DNA from: CAVPCY01 sp963770765 | GTDB taxonomy: Bacteria; Actinomycetota; Coriobacteriia; Anaerosomatales; PHET01 | Assembly: GCA_963770765.1 (NCBI GenBank) | Contig: CAVYQS010000014.1 | Location: 69,596 to 133,595, forward strand | DNA: 64,000 bases | Direction of reading: 5' to 3' | In this document: positions 24,797 through 33,549 of the stretch, piece by piece | Position numbering within the stretch: position 1 is the first letter of the stretch | Layout: every line of letters starts with the position of its first letter | Program-made: the position numbers and the translations under genes | Notes under the pieces: model-generated | Seen by the model: only the letters and a program-made list of their open reading frames with translations | What the model was told of the DNA's origin: nothing | Databases searched by the model: none

Positions 24797-25380
24797 TGCT
24801 TGAAACCGAGATCCTGCTTGTCCGCCATCCTGAGACCCGGGCGAACGTCGACGGAACGTTCGTGGGCCGTGGCGACTCCCCCTATACGCATGAGGGCCGC
24901 CGACAGCTATCCCGGGTGCCGCGCAAGATCTCCGTGTTTCGGCCGGACGTCGTCTGGTCGAGCCCCCTGCGACGAGCGCATCGGCTCGCTGAGAGGGCGG
25001 CGGCTGTGTCGGGAGTCGAACTCCGGGTCGACGAGCGGCTCGTCGAGCTCGACTTCGGGGCCGCTGAGGGGATGACGTTCGAAGAGGTCTCCTCGGCTGG
25101 GATCTCCTTCAACTACCGCAGCCGAGACGAGCCGGTCGCACCGGGCGGCGAGAGTCGTGGGCTGATCGAGGCGCGCACCGCCGCCTTCTGCGACGAGATC
25201 GTCTCGGTGGGTGGGAGGCATTGCATCGTCACTCATGGCGGGGTGTTCCGCGCGGGACTCGTCCACCTCCTGGGGTTGTCGTCGACTGACATCTGGGCGT
25301 TCCACATCCACAACGCGCAGTTGGCCGTGGTGCGCATGATCGACGGTCACGGGATGCTCGAACACTACGTCCAGGGCTGA
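24796..25380 (+). CDS. cobC: histidine phosphatase, probable alpha-ribazole phosphatase
   Basis: 194 residues. The catalytic motif is LVRHPETRANVDG, an RH-x-x-T site with Pro in place of the usual Gly in RHG, followed by SSPLRRAHRLAE, VELDFGAAEGMTFEEV and VTHGGVFRAGLVHLLG with the second catalytic His. Its place directly after cobU-cobT-cobS supports dephosphorylation of alpha-ribazole phosphate; a general phosphoglycerate-mutase-like role is the alternative. Confidence 0.82.
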   Translation: MLETEILLVRHPETRANVDGTFVGRGDSPYTHEGRRQLSRVPRKISVFRPDVVWSSPLRRAHRLAERAAAVSGVELRVDERLVELDFGAAEGMTFEEVSSAGISFNYRSRDEPVAPGGESRGLIEARTAAFCDEIVSVGGRHCIVTHGGVFRAGLVHLLGLSSTDIWAFHIHNAQLAVVRMIDGHGMLEHYVQG

Positions 25381-25388
25381 GTCGTCCG

Positions 25389-25418
25389 TTGACCCTCGCC
25401 GTCGGGCTGCGCTACCAT
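25389..25418 (+). promoter_or_regulatory. promoter for the ileS T-box leader
   Basis: TTGACC (25389-25394), an 18-base spacer, then TACCAT (25413-25418), just after the cobC stop. It would start a transcript near 25425 that includes the whole T-box leader. Confidence 0.55.
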
Positions 25419-25429
25419 CGCGTGCGCCG

Positions 25430-25731
25430 CGGCTGATTGCGCGGTACTGTGTAGATACGACGGCTATGACGGCGGACGCGTGTTTCGCATCACGGGCTCA
25501 TACAGCGAGCGGGAACGGTGCAAGCCCGCAGGGCACGAGCGAAGTCACATCACCCCTGAGTCCCGGACCGAACGGTGCTCTTCTCGGCACCCGGTAGATT
25601 CCGGCGGGAGCTCCCGATATCGAGCGGCCGAGTGGCGCACCCGCACGTCGTGGGCGCAAGCTGGGTGGTACCGCGGAGTGCCCCGACAGGCGTGCTTCGT
25701 CCCAGTAGACCGGGATGAGGCGCGCCTTTTC
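25430..25731 (+). promoter_or_regulatory. T-box leader of ileS with intrinsic terminator
   Basis: The T-box core TGGTACCGCGG (25666-25676), preceded by AAGCTGGG and followed by a CGTGCTTCGTCCC strand (25691-25703), is diagnostic. That strand can pair, with wobbles, to GGGATGAGGCGCGCC (25712-25726), followed by TTTT (25727-25730), forming the terminator that competes with the T-box antiterminator. An ATC at 25549-25551 is a possible isoleucine specifier codon, but stem I was not folded. Uncharged tRNA-Ile should stabilise the antiterminator and raise ileS expression. The 5' boundary is approximate. Confidence 0.85.
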
Positions 25732-25784
25732 TATGTTTGAGAAGGAATGCGTGACGATCATCGACGAGAGGCATGTGAAGTTAC

Positions 25785-28559
25785 GTGGCCGACTACAAAG
25801 AGACGATGAACCTGCCGCAGACGGCGTTTCCGATGCGCGCGAATCTCGCCCAGCGGGAGCCCGAATGGCTTGCTCGGTGGGATGAGATCGATGTCTACCG
25901 CACGTCGGTGGAGATGCGTCGGGGATGCGAACCGTTCATCCTCCACGATGGTCCGCCGTATGCGAACGGACACATCCACATGGGGACCGCGTACAACAAG
26001 GTCCTCAAGGACCTCATCGTGAAGTACAAGTCCATGCGCGGCTACTACTCGCCGTATGTGCCCGGCTGGGACTGCCACGGGCAGCCCATCGAGCACCAGG
26101 TCGAAAAGAAGCTCGGGCCCGAGAAGATGGCCAAGATATCGCAGGCCAAGCTCCGCGAGCTGTGCAGAGACTGGGCGATGGAGTTCGTCGACGTTCAGCG
26201 CAACGAGTTCAAACGACTGGGCGTGCGCGGTGACTGGGACGATCCCTACCTGACCCTCGACCCTGCGTACGAGGCCGGGAACGTGCGCATCTTCAAGAAG
26301 ATGTACTCCGATGGTGCGATCTACAAGGGGCGCAAGCCGATCCACTGGTGTGTGCGCTGCCATACCGCACTCGCCGAAGCCGAGATCGAGTACTCGGATG
26401 AGACGTCGACCTCGATCTATGTCGCCTTCAGGTTCGAGTCTCCGACTCCGTGGGATGCGCATGGTGACGTGAGTATCCTGATCTGGACGACCACCCCGTG
26501 GACTCTTCCGGCCAATGTGGCGGTGACGCTCGCGAATGATGCCGACTACGTCGGCGTCAAGCTTCCGGACGGCCGCGTGATGGTCGTAGCCGAGGACCTC
26601 GTCGCCGCGGTCGCCGACGCCGCCGGATGGGTCGACCACCAGGTCGTCGGCGGCACGGCGAAGGGAAGCGAGCTCGCCGGCCTGACCTACGCTCACCCCG
26701 TCCACGACGGTGTGGAGGGTGTGATCATCACCGGTTCCCACGTGGAGCTGTCGACCGGCACGGGTGCCGTGCACACCGCGCCCGGTCACGGTGACGAGGA
26801 CTATCTGGTGGGTCTGAAGTTCGGACTCCCCATGCCCATGCCCGTCCTCGATGACGGCACCTTCGACGAGGGCGGAGGTCCCTTTGCGGGATTGACCGTC
26901 CGCGAAGCCAACCCTGTCATCGTCGAGTGGCTCAAGGAGCGGGGGTCTTTGGTCGCGGCGGCCTCCATCTCCCACAGCTACCCTCACTGCTGGCGCTGCA
27001 AGCAGCCGGTCATCTTCCGGGCGACCGAGCAGTGGTTCGTGAGCATGGATCGTACGGGACTACGCGCCGATGCGATGAGGGCCATCGGCGATGTCGAGTG
27101 GATCCCCGGGTGGAGTGTCAACCGCATCTCGGCCATGGTGGGCGATCGCCCCGACTGGTGCATCAGCCGGCAACGTGCCTGGGGCGTGCCGATACCCGTC
27201 TTCACGTGCGTGAAGTGCGGAGAGACCGTCGCTTCCGATGAGACCTTCGATGCGGTCATCGGACTCTTCGAGACCGAGGGCGCCGACGCATGGTTCACTC
27301 GGGCGCCGTCGGAGTACCTTCCTTCCACGGTGTCGTGTTCGAGGTGCGGAGGTTCCGACCTGAAGCCCGAGCGCGACATCGTCGACGTGTGGTGGGAGTC
27401 GGGCGTCTCACATACCAGTGTGCTGGATTCGCGAGATGAGCTTCACCGGCCCGCAGAGATGTACCTCGAAGGGAGCGATCAGCACCGCGGATGGTTCCAG
27501 TCGTCGCTCCTCACGAGCGTCGGCGCCTACGGCGTCGCTCCGTTCGAGAAGGTGCTTACACACGGCTTCATCGTCGACGGCGACGGGCGAAAGATGTCCA
27601 AGTCGCTCGGCAACGTCGTCTCACCGCTCGACATCATCAAGAAGTCCGGCGCGGACATCATCAGACTCTGGGTGGCGTCTGCCGACTACGGTCAGGATGT
27701 GAGCGTATCCGACGAGATCCTGGACCGCACGAGCGAAGCTTATCGCCGCATCCGCAACACGTTTCGATTCCTGCTCTCGAACCTCTACGACTACGACCCC
27801 GAGCACGATGTGGCGTGGGAGGACATGCCGGTGCTCGACCGGTTCGCGCTCGTCGAGCTCTCTGAGGTGCTGTCCAAGGTCACTCACCATTACGACGAGT
27901 GGCGCTTCCACATGGTCTACCGAACGATCCTGGACTATGCCGGCGACCTGTCCTCGGTCTACCTTGACGTGGTCAAGGACCGCCTCTACGCGGATGCGCC
28001 CGACAGCGCTTCGCGCAGGAGCGCCCAGACGGTGCTCGCACGTATCCTCGGCGTCCTTGTTCGGGTGCTCGCCCCCGTCCTCTCCTTCACGTGTGAGGAA
28101 GTCTGGGGATTCATGCCCGAGTCCCTCCGCGACGCGGAGAGCGTTCAGTTGTCCGAGTGGCCGGCCATGGAGCTTCCGGCCGATCAGGCCGCACGGATCG
28201 CCGCCACGTTCTCGGTGGTGATCGAGGCTCGTGAAGCGGCCAACGCGGTGCTCGAGCATGCACGTGCCGAGAAGACCATCGGGAAGAGCCAGGAGGCTGC
28301 CATCTTCCTCACGGTGCCGCCTTCCGCCATGGGGGCACTGACCGAGTTCGGTACGGCGGGACTGGCCGAGTTTCTCATCGTGTCCGAGGTGCATCTCTCC
28401 AGCGGCTCGGCGGATTCGGGGTCTGTCGTCGCCTCGGTGGGACTCGCCTCCGGCGAGAAATGCCCCCGGTGCTGGAATCTCCGTGAACTGGGCACCGATC
28501 CTGAGCACCCCGAGGTCTGCGGGCGGTGCGCCGGGGTGCTCGCGTCGCTCGCGATGTGA
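25785..28559 (+). CDS. ileS: isoleucyl-tRNA synthetase
   Basis: A 924-residue class I synthetase from GTG 25785. It has the HIGH-like site HIHMG at 63-67 (in PYANGHIHMGTAYNKVLKD), the editing domain with TTTPWTLPANVAVT, WWESGVSHTSV and KMSKS at 603-607. The C-terminus holds the zinc knuckle KCPRCWNLRELG, then CGRC, typical of bacterial IleS. The long form with this zinc end suits the shorter-leader actinobacterial/bacterial type I enzyme. Expression is predicted to depend on the T-box leader immediately upstream. Confidence 0.97.
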   Translation: MADYKETMNLPQTAFPMRANLAQREPEWLARWDEIDVYRTSVEMRRGCEPFILHDGPPYANGHIHMGTAYNKVLKDLIVKYKSMRGYYSPYVPGWDCHGQPIEHQVEKKLGPEKMAKISQAKLRELCRDWAMEFVDVQRNEFKRLGVRGDWDDPYLTLDPAYEAGNVRIFKKMYSDGAIYKGRKPIHWCVRCHTALAEAEIEYSDETSTSIYVAFRFESPTPWDAHGDVSILIWTTTPWTLPANVAVTLANDADYVGVKLPDGRVMVVAEDLVAAVADAAGWVDHQVVGGTAKGSELAGLTYAHPVHDGVEGVIITGSHVELSTGTGAVHTAPGHGDEDYLVGLKFGLPMPMPVLDDGTFDEGGGPFAGLTVREANPVIVEWLKERGSLVAAASISHSYPHCWRCKQPVIFRATEQWFVSMDRTGLRADAMRAIGDVEWIPGWSVNRISAMVGDRPDWCISRQRAWGVPIPVFTCVKCGETVASDETFDAVIGLFETEGADAWFTRAPSEYLPSTVSCSRCGGSDLKPERDIVDVWWESGVSHTSVLDSRDELHRPAEMYLEGSDQHRGWFQSSLLTSVGAYGVAPFEKVLTHGFIVDGDGRKMSKSLGNVVSPLDIIKKSGADIIRLWVASADYGQDVSVSDEILDRTSEAYRRIRNTFRFLLSNLYDYDPEHDVAWEDMPVLDRFALVELSEVLSKVTHHYDEWRFHMVYRTILDYAGDLSSVYLDVVKDRLYADAPDSASRRSAQTVLARILGVLVRVLAPVLSFTCEEVWGFMPESLRDAESVQLSEWPAMELPADQAARIAATFSVVIEAREAANAVLEHARAEKTIGKSQEAAIFLTVPPSAMGALTEFGTAGLAEFLIVSEVHLSSGSADSGSVVASVGLASGEKCPRCWNLRELGTDPEHPEVCGRCAGVLASLAM

Positions 28560-28591
28560 CCCGAGCGACGGCTCGGGCCGCGCCCTGATGG

Positions 28592-28643
28592 TATACTCAC
28601 ATGGTTGGAACGGTTGGAACGCCCGGCACCGCCGGGCGTTTTG
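28592..28643 (+). terminator. intrinsic terminator after ileS, overlapping a possible promoter
   Basis: A perfect 10-bp stem with a 3-base loop (AACGCCCGGC 28618-28627, GCCGGGCGTT 28631-28640) is followed by a short T run. Upstream are a TATACT -10-like box (28592-28597) with no clear -35, and a tandem 9-bp repeat GGTTGGAAC (28603-28611 and 28612-28620). It probably ends the ileS transcript; if TATACT is a real promoter, the hairpin lies in the 5' leader of the traR gene. Confidence 0.7.
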
Positions 28644-28670
28644 GCATGGTGCTTCGGAGGGTGGTGCAGC

Positions 28671-29036
28671 ATGGAAGAGAATGACTTCGCTGAATTGCGC
28701 GACCACCTAGAGCGAGATCTCGAACGCCTTGAGGCGGAGATCGCCAAGCTCGACGCCGAGGAGCGGGAGACCATCTCCGAGGCATCGGGCGAGAACAACT
28801 ACCGCGACCACATGGCCGACCAGGGTTCAGCGACGTTCGAGCGGGAGCTCGACATGACGCTGGAGGAGAACCTGCGGTCTTCGCTCGGAGACGTTCGCGC
28901 AGCACTGCAGCGCATGTCAGACGGCGTCTACGGCGTGTGCGCGCGGTGTTCGGCCGACATACCCGTGGACCGGCTTCAAGCCGTTCCCACCGCGAGTCTG
29001 TGTATACGGTGCAAGGAAGCAGAAGAGTCCCGCTGA
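28671..29036 (+). CDS. TraR/DksA family zinc-finger protein
   Basis: 121 residues from ATG 28671, with GGAGGGTGG upstream. The N-terminal about 80 residues are charged and helical (likely a coiled coil; LRDHLERDLERLEAEIAKL). The C-terminus is a four-cysteine zinc finger CARC followed by CIRC, 21 residues apart. Family members bind the RNA polymerase secondary channel; others are small regulators of unknown target. The adjacency ileS-traR-lspA-rluD is common in Gram-positive bacteria and delta-proteobacteria. Confidence 0.88.
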   Translation: MEENDFAELRDHLERDLERLEAEIAKLDAEERETISEASGENNYRDHMADQGSATFERELDMTLEENLRSSLGDVRAALQRMSDGVYGVCARCSADIPVDRLQAVPTASLCIRCKEAEESR

Positions 29037-29563
29037 CCCTGCGTCACAGCGCCTTGACCTTCTGGTCGATCGTGCTCGTGACGTTGGGGATAGATCAGGC
29101 AGTCAAGTTCCTGGTGCGCGACCGCATGGTCGAGGGCGCCTCGATACCGGTTGTCGCGGACGTCTTCCACCTCACGTTCGTGCGCAACATGGGGGCGGCC
29201 TTCGGGTTGTTCCCGGGCAAGCAACCGGTCTTCATCACGACGACGGTCGTCGTACTGTTCGTGATCGCAGCCTACTGGCGACGCTCGCGTCCGCATTCGC
29301 TGCCGATCGTCGTCGCCCTGGGGCTCATCGCAGGCGGATCCATCGGAAACGCGATAGACCGCCTCGTCCTCGGATCGGTGACCGACTTCCTGGACTTCGT
29401 CCTGATCGACTTCCCGGTCTTCAACGTCGCGGACTCCGCGATCTTCGTAGGAGTGGCGATCCTCATAGGCTGGCTGCTGTTCGTGCCTGATCCGGTTCAA
29501 GAGGAGTCAGCCGCGATCGCCGAGCCGACCCCCGCAGACGACGTCCCTGAGAGCGAGGCCTAG
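29009..29563 (+). CDS. lspA: lipoprotein signal peptidase (signal peptidase II)
   Basis: About 184 residues if it starts at GTG 29009; TTG 29054 or GTG 29000 are also possible, and none has a strong ribosome binding site. Four membrane helices. Conserved segments are GIDQAVKFLV, FVRNMGAAFGLF, GGSIGNAIDRLVLGSVTDFLDF (first catalytic Asp) and FPVFNVADSAIFVG (second catalytic Asp). It removes signal peptides from diacylglyceryl-modified prolipoproteins. It overlaps the traR end and abuts the next gene with a 1-base overlap. Confidence 0.94.
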   Translation: MQGSRRVPLTLRHSALTFWSIVLVTLGIDQAVKFLVRDRMVEGASIPVVADVFHLTFVRNMGAAFGLFPGKQPVFITTTVVVLFVIAAYWRRSRPHSLPIVVALGLIAGGSIGNAIDRLVLGSVTDFLDFVLIDFPVFNVADSAIFVGVAILIGWLLFVPDPVQEESAAIAEPTPADDVPESEA

Positions 29564-30576
29564 TGGCCCCGGCCAACTACTACGAACACGTGGTCCTCGA
29601 GCACGAACGCGGCCTGCGTCTCGACGCGCTGGTCGGGTCGCTCGACTTCCTTCCGAGCAGATCGGCAGCGGCCCGTCTGGTCGACCAGGGCCTCGTGCTC
29701 GTCGACGGCAGGCCTGAGGCGAAGAAGTACGCGGTGCGCGCCGGCGAGCGTATCGAGATCGAGGTTCCGCCTTACGACCGCGGAGAGCTCGTCGCAGAGG
29801 ACATTCCGCTCGATATCCGCTACGAAGACGAGCACATGATCGTCTTGTCCAAGCAGGCCGGGCTTGTGGTCCACCCCGCTCAGGGTCATTGGACGGGAAC
29901 CCTCGTGCATGCCTTGCTCGCACACTCGGATGACCTGGGGACACTCCAGGGAGAGGAGCGGCCCGGCATCGTCCACCGCCTCGACAAGGACACCACGGGG
30001 CTGATGATGGTCGCCAAGTCCGATGAAGCCCAAGTGCGCCTGCAAGAGGCGATAAAGGTCCGTTCCATCGACCGCCGGTATCTGACACTCGTTCACGGGT
30101 GGATCGCGCCCGACACGGGGCTCGTGGACGCTCCGCTGTCCCGTGATGGACGTGATCGGATGCGGATGCACGTCTCGGACCGTGCTGAGGCCAAGCAGTC
30201 TGTGACGACGTTTCGCGTACTCGAGCGCTTCGATGCCGGGACGTACGACGACGGTTTCACGTTCCTCGAATGCAAGCTCTACACCGGTAGAACGCACCAG
30301 ATACGCGTGCACATGTCCTACATCAAGCATCCATGTGTCGGCGACCAGCTCTATGGCGTGGGTCGGCTCAAGGCCGATCTCGGTCTGGAGCGACAGTTTC
30401 TGCACGCCTACCGGCTGGAGCTGACCCATCCCATCACCGGGGAGGAGCTGCTGTTCATCGATCCGCCCCCCGCGGATCTGCAGTCGCGTCTGGACGACAT
30501 CGCCGACCTGTCGCGCGGACGCACATCTGCCGGCGACGACGTGCTCGGACTGGTCGCTGAGGGACCGAAGCCCTGA
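29563..30576 (+). CDS. RluD-family 23S rRNA pseudouridine synthase
   Basis: 337 residues from GTG 29563. An S4 domain comes first (LRLDALVGSLDFLPSRSAA), then the catalytic motif GIVHRLDKDTTGLMMVAKS, where the Asp of HRLDKDT is the nucleophile. ECKLYTGRTHQIRVHMSYIKHP is the second RluA/RluD signature. The position after lspA is the classical rluD (ylyB) context. It ends just before the pyr leader. Confidence 0.94.
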   Translation: MAPANYYEHVVLEHERGLRLDALVGSLDFLPSRSAAARLVDQGLVLVDGRPEAKKYAVRAGERIEIEVPPYDRGELVAEDIPLDIRYEDEHMIVLSKQAGLVVHPAQGHWTGTLVHALLAHSDDLGTLQGEERPGIVHRLDKDTTGLMMVAKSDEAQVRLQEAIKVRSIDRRYLTLVHGWIAPDTGLVDAPLSRDGRDRMRMHVSDRAEAKQSVTTFRVLERFDAGTYDDGFTFLECKLYTGRTHQIRVHMSYIKHPCVGDQLYGVGRLKADLGLERQFLHAYRLELTHPITGEELLFIDPPPADLQSRLDDIADLSRGRTSAGDDVLGLVAEGPKP

Positions 30577-30594
30577 CGTGGTCTCCTCTCGCCC

Positions 30595-30623
30595 TTGCCG
30601 TGCGGCGTTGCGTGCGCTACGCT
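30595..30623 (+). promoter_or_regulatory. promoter of the pyr operon
   Basis: TTGCCG (30595-30600), 17 bases, then TACGCT (30618-30623). It lies between the RluD-type gene and the PyrR-binding leader and would place the transcription start at about 30630. Confidence 0.55.
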
Positions 30624-30629
30624 CGCTCC

Positions 30630-30757
30630 AACCTTTAATCCCAGTCCCGTGAGGCTGGCAAGGGTCGCAGATGCATAGAGCAGCAGCGCCACGTCGGTGC
30701 CCCGCATACGCATACGCAACGCCTCTTGCCGCTTCGCCCGGCATGGAGGCGTTTCTC
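30630..30757 (+). promoter_or_regulatory. PyrR-binding attenuator leader
   Basis: The block CCAGTCCCGTGAGGCTGG (30641-30658), flanked by ACCTTTAATC and CAAGGGT, is the PyrR-binding hairpin (anti-antiterminator). Downstream, AACGCCTC (30718-30725) pairs with GAGGCGTT (30746-30753) around an inner stem, and T residues follow, giving an intrinsic terminator. When UMP is high, PyrR binding should favour termination before pyrR. One full attenuator is visible here. Confidence 0.9.
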
Positions 30758-30777
30758 GTATCCGAGGAGGTATGTGA

Positions 30778-31338
30778 ATGGGCTACCGAACGAAGGCGAC
30801 CGTGATGGACGCCGAGGCGATCACCCGCGCGATCACGCGTATCGCGCACGAGATCCTCGAGGCGAACAAGGGAGCCGATAACGTGGCGCTTGTGGGAATC
30901 GTGACCCGCGGCGCCGTTCTGGCGGAGCAGCTTGCCGAGCGCATCGCTGACATCGAGGGTGCGCGCGTCCCCGTCGGCACGCTCGACATCTCGTTCTACC
31001 GAGACGACCTCGCGATGAGGCTCAACCCGGAAGTCCACCGCAGCGATATCCCCTTCGACGTCGAGGGCCGCGACATCGTGCTCGTGGACGACGTCCTGTT
31101 CACGGGACGGACGATCCGTGCAGCCATGGATGCCCTGATGGACTACGGGCGGCCGTGCTCGGTCCAGCTGGCGGTGCTCGTCGATCGCGGACATCGCGAG
31201 CTTCCTATCCGAGCCGACTACGTCGGCAAGAACGTTCCGTCGTCCCATAGGGAGCTGGTCAAGGCACATCTCGAGGCGCTCGACGGACGCGACTGCGTCG
31301 AGATCCTCGAGGCCGACGACGAGGGGAGTGTGGAGTAG
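30778..31338 (+). CDS. pyrR: bifunctional pyr operon regulator / uracil phosphoribosyltransferase
   Basis: 186 residues from ATG 30778, with GAGGAGG 7 bases upstream. The PRPP-binding motif is VLVDDVLFTGRTIRAAMDAL. ITRIAHEILEANKGADNVALVGI and TLDISFYRDDL are typical PyrR segments. It binds the leader hairpin directly upstream in response to UMP and has some uracil salvage activity. Its stop overlaps the pyrB GTG by one base. Confidence 0.96.
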   Translation: MGYRTKATVMDAEAITRAITRIAHEILEANKGADNVALVGIVTRGAVLAEQLAERIADIEGARVPVGTLDISFYRDDLAMRLNPEVHRSDIPFDVEGRDIVLVDDVLFTGRTIRAAMDALMDYGRPCSVQLAVLVDRGHRELPIRADYVGKNVPSSHRELVKAHLEALDGRDCVEILEADDEGSVE

Positions 31339-32273
31339 TGCTGTCCACTCGCCACGTCATCGACATGTCCGATCTGACCCCCGATGAGGTCGCCTTGATC
31401 CTCGATACAGCCGAGTCGTTCAAAGAGGTGAACGAGCGTCGCATCAAGAAGCTCCCGACGCTCAGGGGCCGAACGGTCGTCAACCTGTTCTTGGAGCCGA
31501 GCACACGCACGCGGACGAGTTTCGAACTCGCCGCCAAGAGGCTCTCTGCGGACGGCATCAACTTCACCGGGTCTGCTTCAGCGACCGTGAAGGGGGAGTC
31601 GCTGGCCGACACCGCGGCTACACTCTCGGCGATGGCATGCGACCTGGTCATCATCCGCCACAAGTACGCCGGTGCACCGCGCATACTCGCCGAGCAGATG
31701 GACGCGCATATCGTCAACGGTGGCGATGGCATGCACCAGCACCCCACCCAGGCCCTGCTCGACCTGTTCACGATGCGCGAGCGGTTGGGCACGCTCGAGG
31801 GGCTGACCGTGGGGATCGTCGGCGATATCGCGCACAGCCGCGTCGCCGGCTCGCTCATCCCCGCATTGCGCATGATGGGGGCGACTCCGCTTCTGATCGG
31901 CCCGCCCACACTGATGCCGGCGAGCCCCGAGACGCTCGGCGTCGAGGTCGCGGGTTCGCTCGATGAGGCGCTTCCCGACCTCGACGTCGCCTACATGCTC
32001 CGCATCCAGATGGAACGCGCCGAGGGGATGCCCTTCCCGAGCCTGCGTGAGTACTCGCGGCTGTTCGGGATGAACACCGCTCGCCTCGAGCGCATGCCTT
32101 CGCGAGGTATCGTGATGCATCCGGGCCCGATGAACCGAGGAGTGGAGATCTCCGCGCAGGTGGCTGACTCCGACCGCTCGCTCGTGCTCGATCAGGTGAA
32201 CGCCGGGGTGGCCGTGAGAATGGCCGTCATGTACCTGCTCTTGGGAGGTGAGGCAAGTGGCGCTGCTGCTTAG
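31338..32273 (+). CDS. pyrB: aspartate carbamoyltransferase, catalytic chain
   Basis: 311 residues. The carbamoyl-phosphate loop is LEPSTRTRTSFELAAKRL, with AGAPRILAEQMDAHIVNGGDG, HQHPTQALLDLFTM and PGPMNRGVEI. It catalyses carbamoyl phosphate plus aspartate to carbamoyl aspartate. No pyrI regulatory chain is present; the pyrR-B-C order is of the Gram-positive type. The 3' end overlaps pyrC. Confidence 0.96.
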   Translation: MLSTRHVIDMSDLTPDEVALILDTAESFKEVNERRIKKLPTLRGRTVVNLFLEPSTRTRTSFELAAKRLSADGINFTGSASATVKGESLADTAATLSAMACDLVIIRHKYAGAPRILAEQMDAHIVNGGDGMHQHPTQALLDLFTMRERLGTLEGLTVGIVGDIAHSRVAGSLIPALRMMGATPLLIGPPTLMPASPETLGVEVAGSLDEALPDLDVAYMLRIQMERAEGMPFPSLREYSRLFGMNTARLERMPSRGIVMHPGPMNRGVEISAQVADSDRSLVLDQVNAGVAVRMAVMYLLLGGEASGAAA

Positions 32274-33549
32274 AGGGGGCCGTGTGGTCGACCCGGCGGT
32301 AGGACTCGACCAGATCGCCGATGTGGTGGTCCGCGACGGCATCATCGTCGAGATCGGCGCTGACCTCTCCATACCAAAAGGCATCACGATCGAATGTGCC
32401 GAGAAGGTCGTGGTTCCGGGCCTGATCGACATCCACACTCATCTGCGTGAACCGGGCTACGAGTACAAAGAGGACATCGCGAGCGGCACGCGCGCGGCGG
32501 CGCATGGTGGCTTCACAGCCGTCGCCGCGATGCCGAACACGCTGCCGGTGTGCGACGAGGGTTCTGCGGTCAGGTTCCTTGTCGAGCGCGCCGCTGAGAG
32601 AGGTGTCGTTCGGGTCCTGCCGATCGGTGCCATCACGGTGGGTAGCCAGGGCAAGGCGCTCGCCGAGATGGGGGACATGCTCGCTGAGGGAGCGGTGGCC
32701 TTCTCGGATGACGGTCAGGGCGTTCAGGACGCCGGCATGATGCGTCTGGCGATGGAGTACGCTCGGCAGTTCGATGCCGTCTTGGTGAGCCACTGCGAAG
32801 TCGCATCCCTGGTCCACGGCGGCGTGGTCAACGAGGGCGCGGTCTCCACCCGCCTGGGGCTGCCGGGTCACCCGGCGGTCGCAGAGGAGATCCAAGCTGC
32901 TCGCGACATCGCGCTTTCCGAGCTCACCGGTTGCCGCCTGCACCTCGCACACATCTCGACCGCGCGCACCGTGGAGCTCGTCCGAGAGGCCAAGGCCCGG
33001 CGGACGCGCGTGACGTGCGAGGTCACCCCCCACCATCTCTTCCTGAGCGAGGACGATGTGGGCAGTGACTATCCCACATCCCTGAAGATGAATCCGCCGC
33101 TGCGAACACAGGCCGACTGCGATGCGCTCATCGCCGGTCTGATCGACGGCACGATCGACGCGATCGCCACCGACCACGCCCCGCACGCGCTCCATGAGAA
33201 GGCGCTCGAGTTCGAACTGGCCCCGTTCGGCACCACCGGACTTGAAACCGCCGTCCCGCTCGTCGTCACCAATCTGCTGCGTCGCGACGACTTCAGCTGG
33301 GCCGACGTGGTGCGCGTCATGGCTCACGGTCCTCGGCGAGCTCTGGGTATCGACGCCGTTGAGCTCGCCCCCGGTGCGGTCGCCGATATCACGGTGATCG
33401 ATCCCGAGGCCAGGGTCGATGTGACTGCAGGGTTCTTCGAGAGCAACTCCGCCAACTCGGCGTTCCTTGGAGCTACACTTCTGGGCAAGGCATCCGAGGT
33501 CCTGGTCGGCGGCCGGTTCGCGCTACGCAACGGGAAGGTGGTCGACTAG
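32257..33549 (+). CDS. pyrC: dihydroorotase
   Basis: About 430 residues. GTG 32257 is chosen because GGAGG at 32244-32248 is well spaced; the frame also allows GTG 32248. The metal site is DIHTHLREPGYEYKEDI and the C-terminal ATDHAPH holds the catalytic Asp region. LKMNPPLRTQADCDALIAGL follows the class I (PyrC type found in Gram-positives) pattern. It cyclises carbamoyl aspartate to dihydroorotate. Confidence 0.95.
   Translation: MALLLRGGRVVDPAVGLDQIADVVVRDGIIVEIGADLSIPKGITIECAEKVVVPGLIDIHTHLREPGYEYKEDIASGTRAAAHGGFTAVAAMPNTLPVCDEGSAVRFLVERAAERGVVRVLPIGAITVGSQGKALAEMGDMLAEGAVAFSDDGQGVQDAGMMRLAMEYARQFDAVLVSHCEVASLVHGGVVNEGAVSTRLGLPGHPAVAEEIQAARDIALSELTGCRLHLAHISTARTVELVREAKARRTRVTCEVTPHHLFLSEDDVGSDYPTSLKMNPPLRTQADCDALIAGLIDGTIDAIATDHAPHALHEKALEFELAPFGTTGLETAVPLVVTNLLRRDDFSWADVVRVMAHGPRRALGIDAVELAPGAVADITVIDPEARVDVTAGFFESNSANSAFLGATLLGKASEVLVGGRFALRNGKVVD

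Noticed and set aside
25758..26987. A 409-residue minus-strand open frame opposite ileS
   Set aside because: Low-complexity His/Arg-rich translation, no family signal, fully overlapped by ileS.
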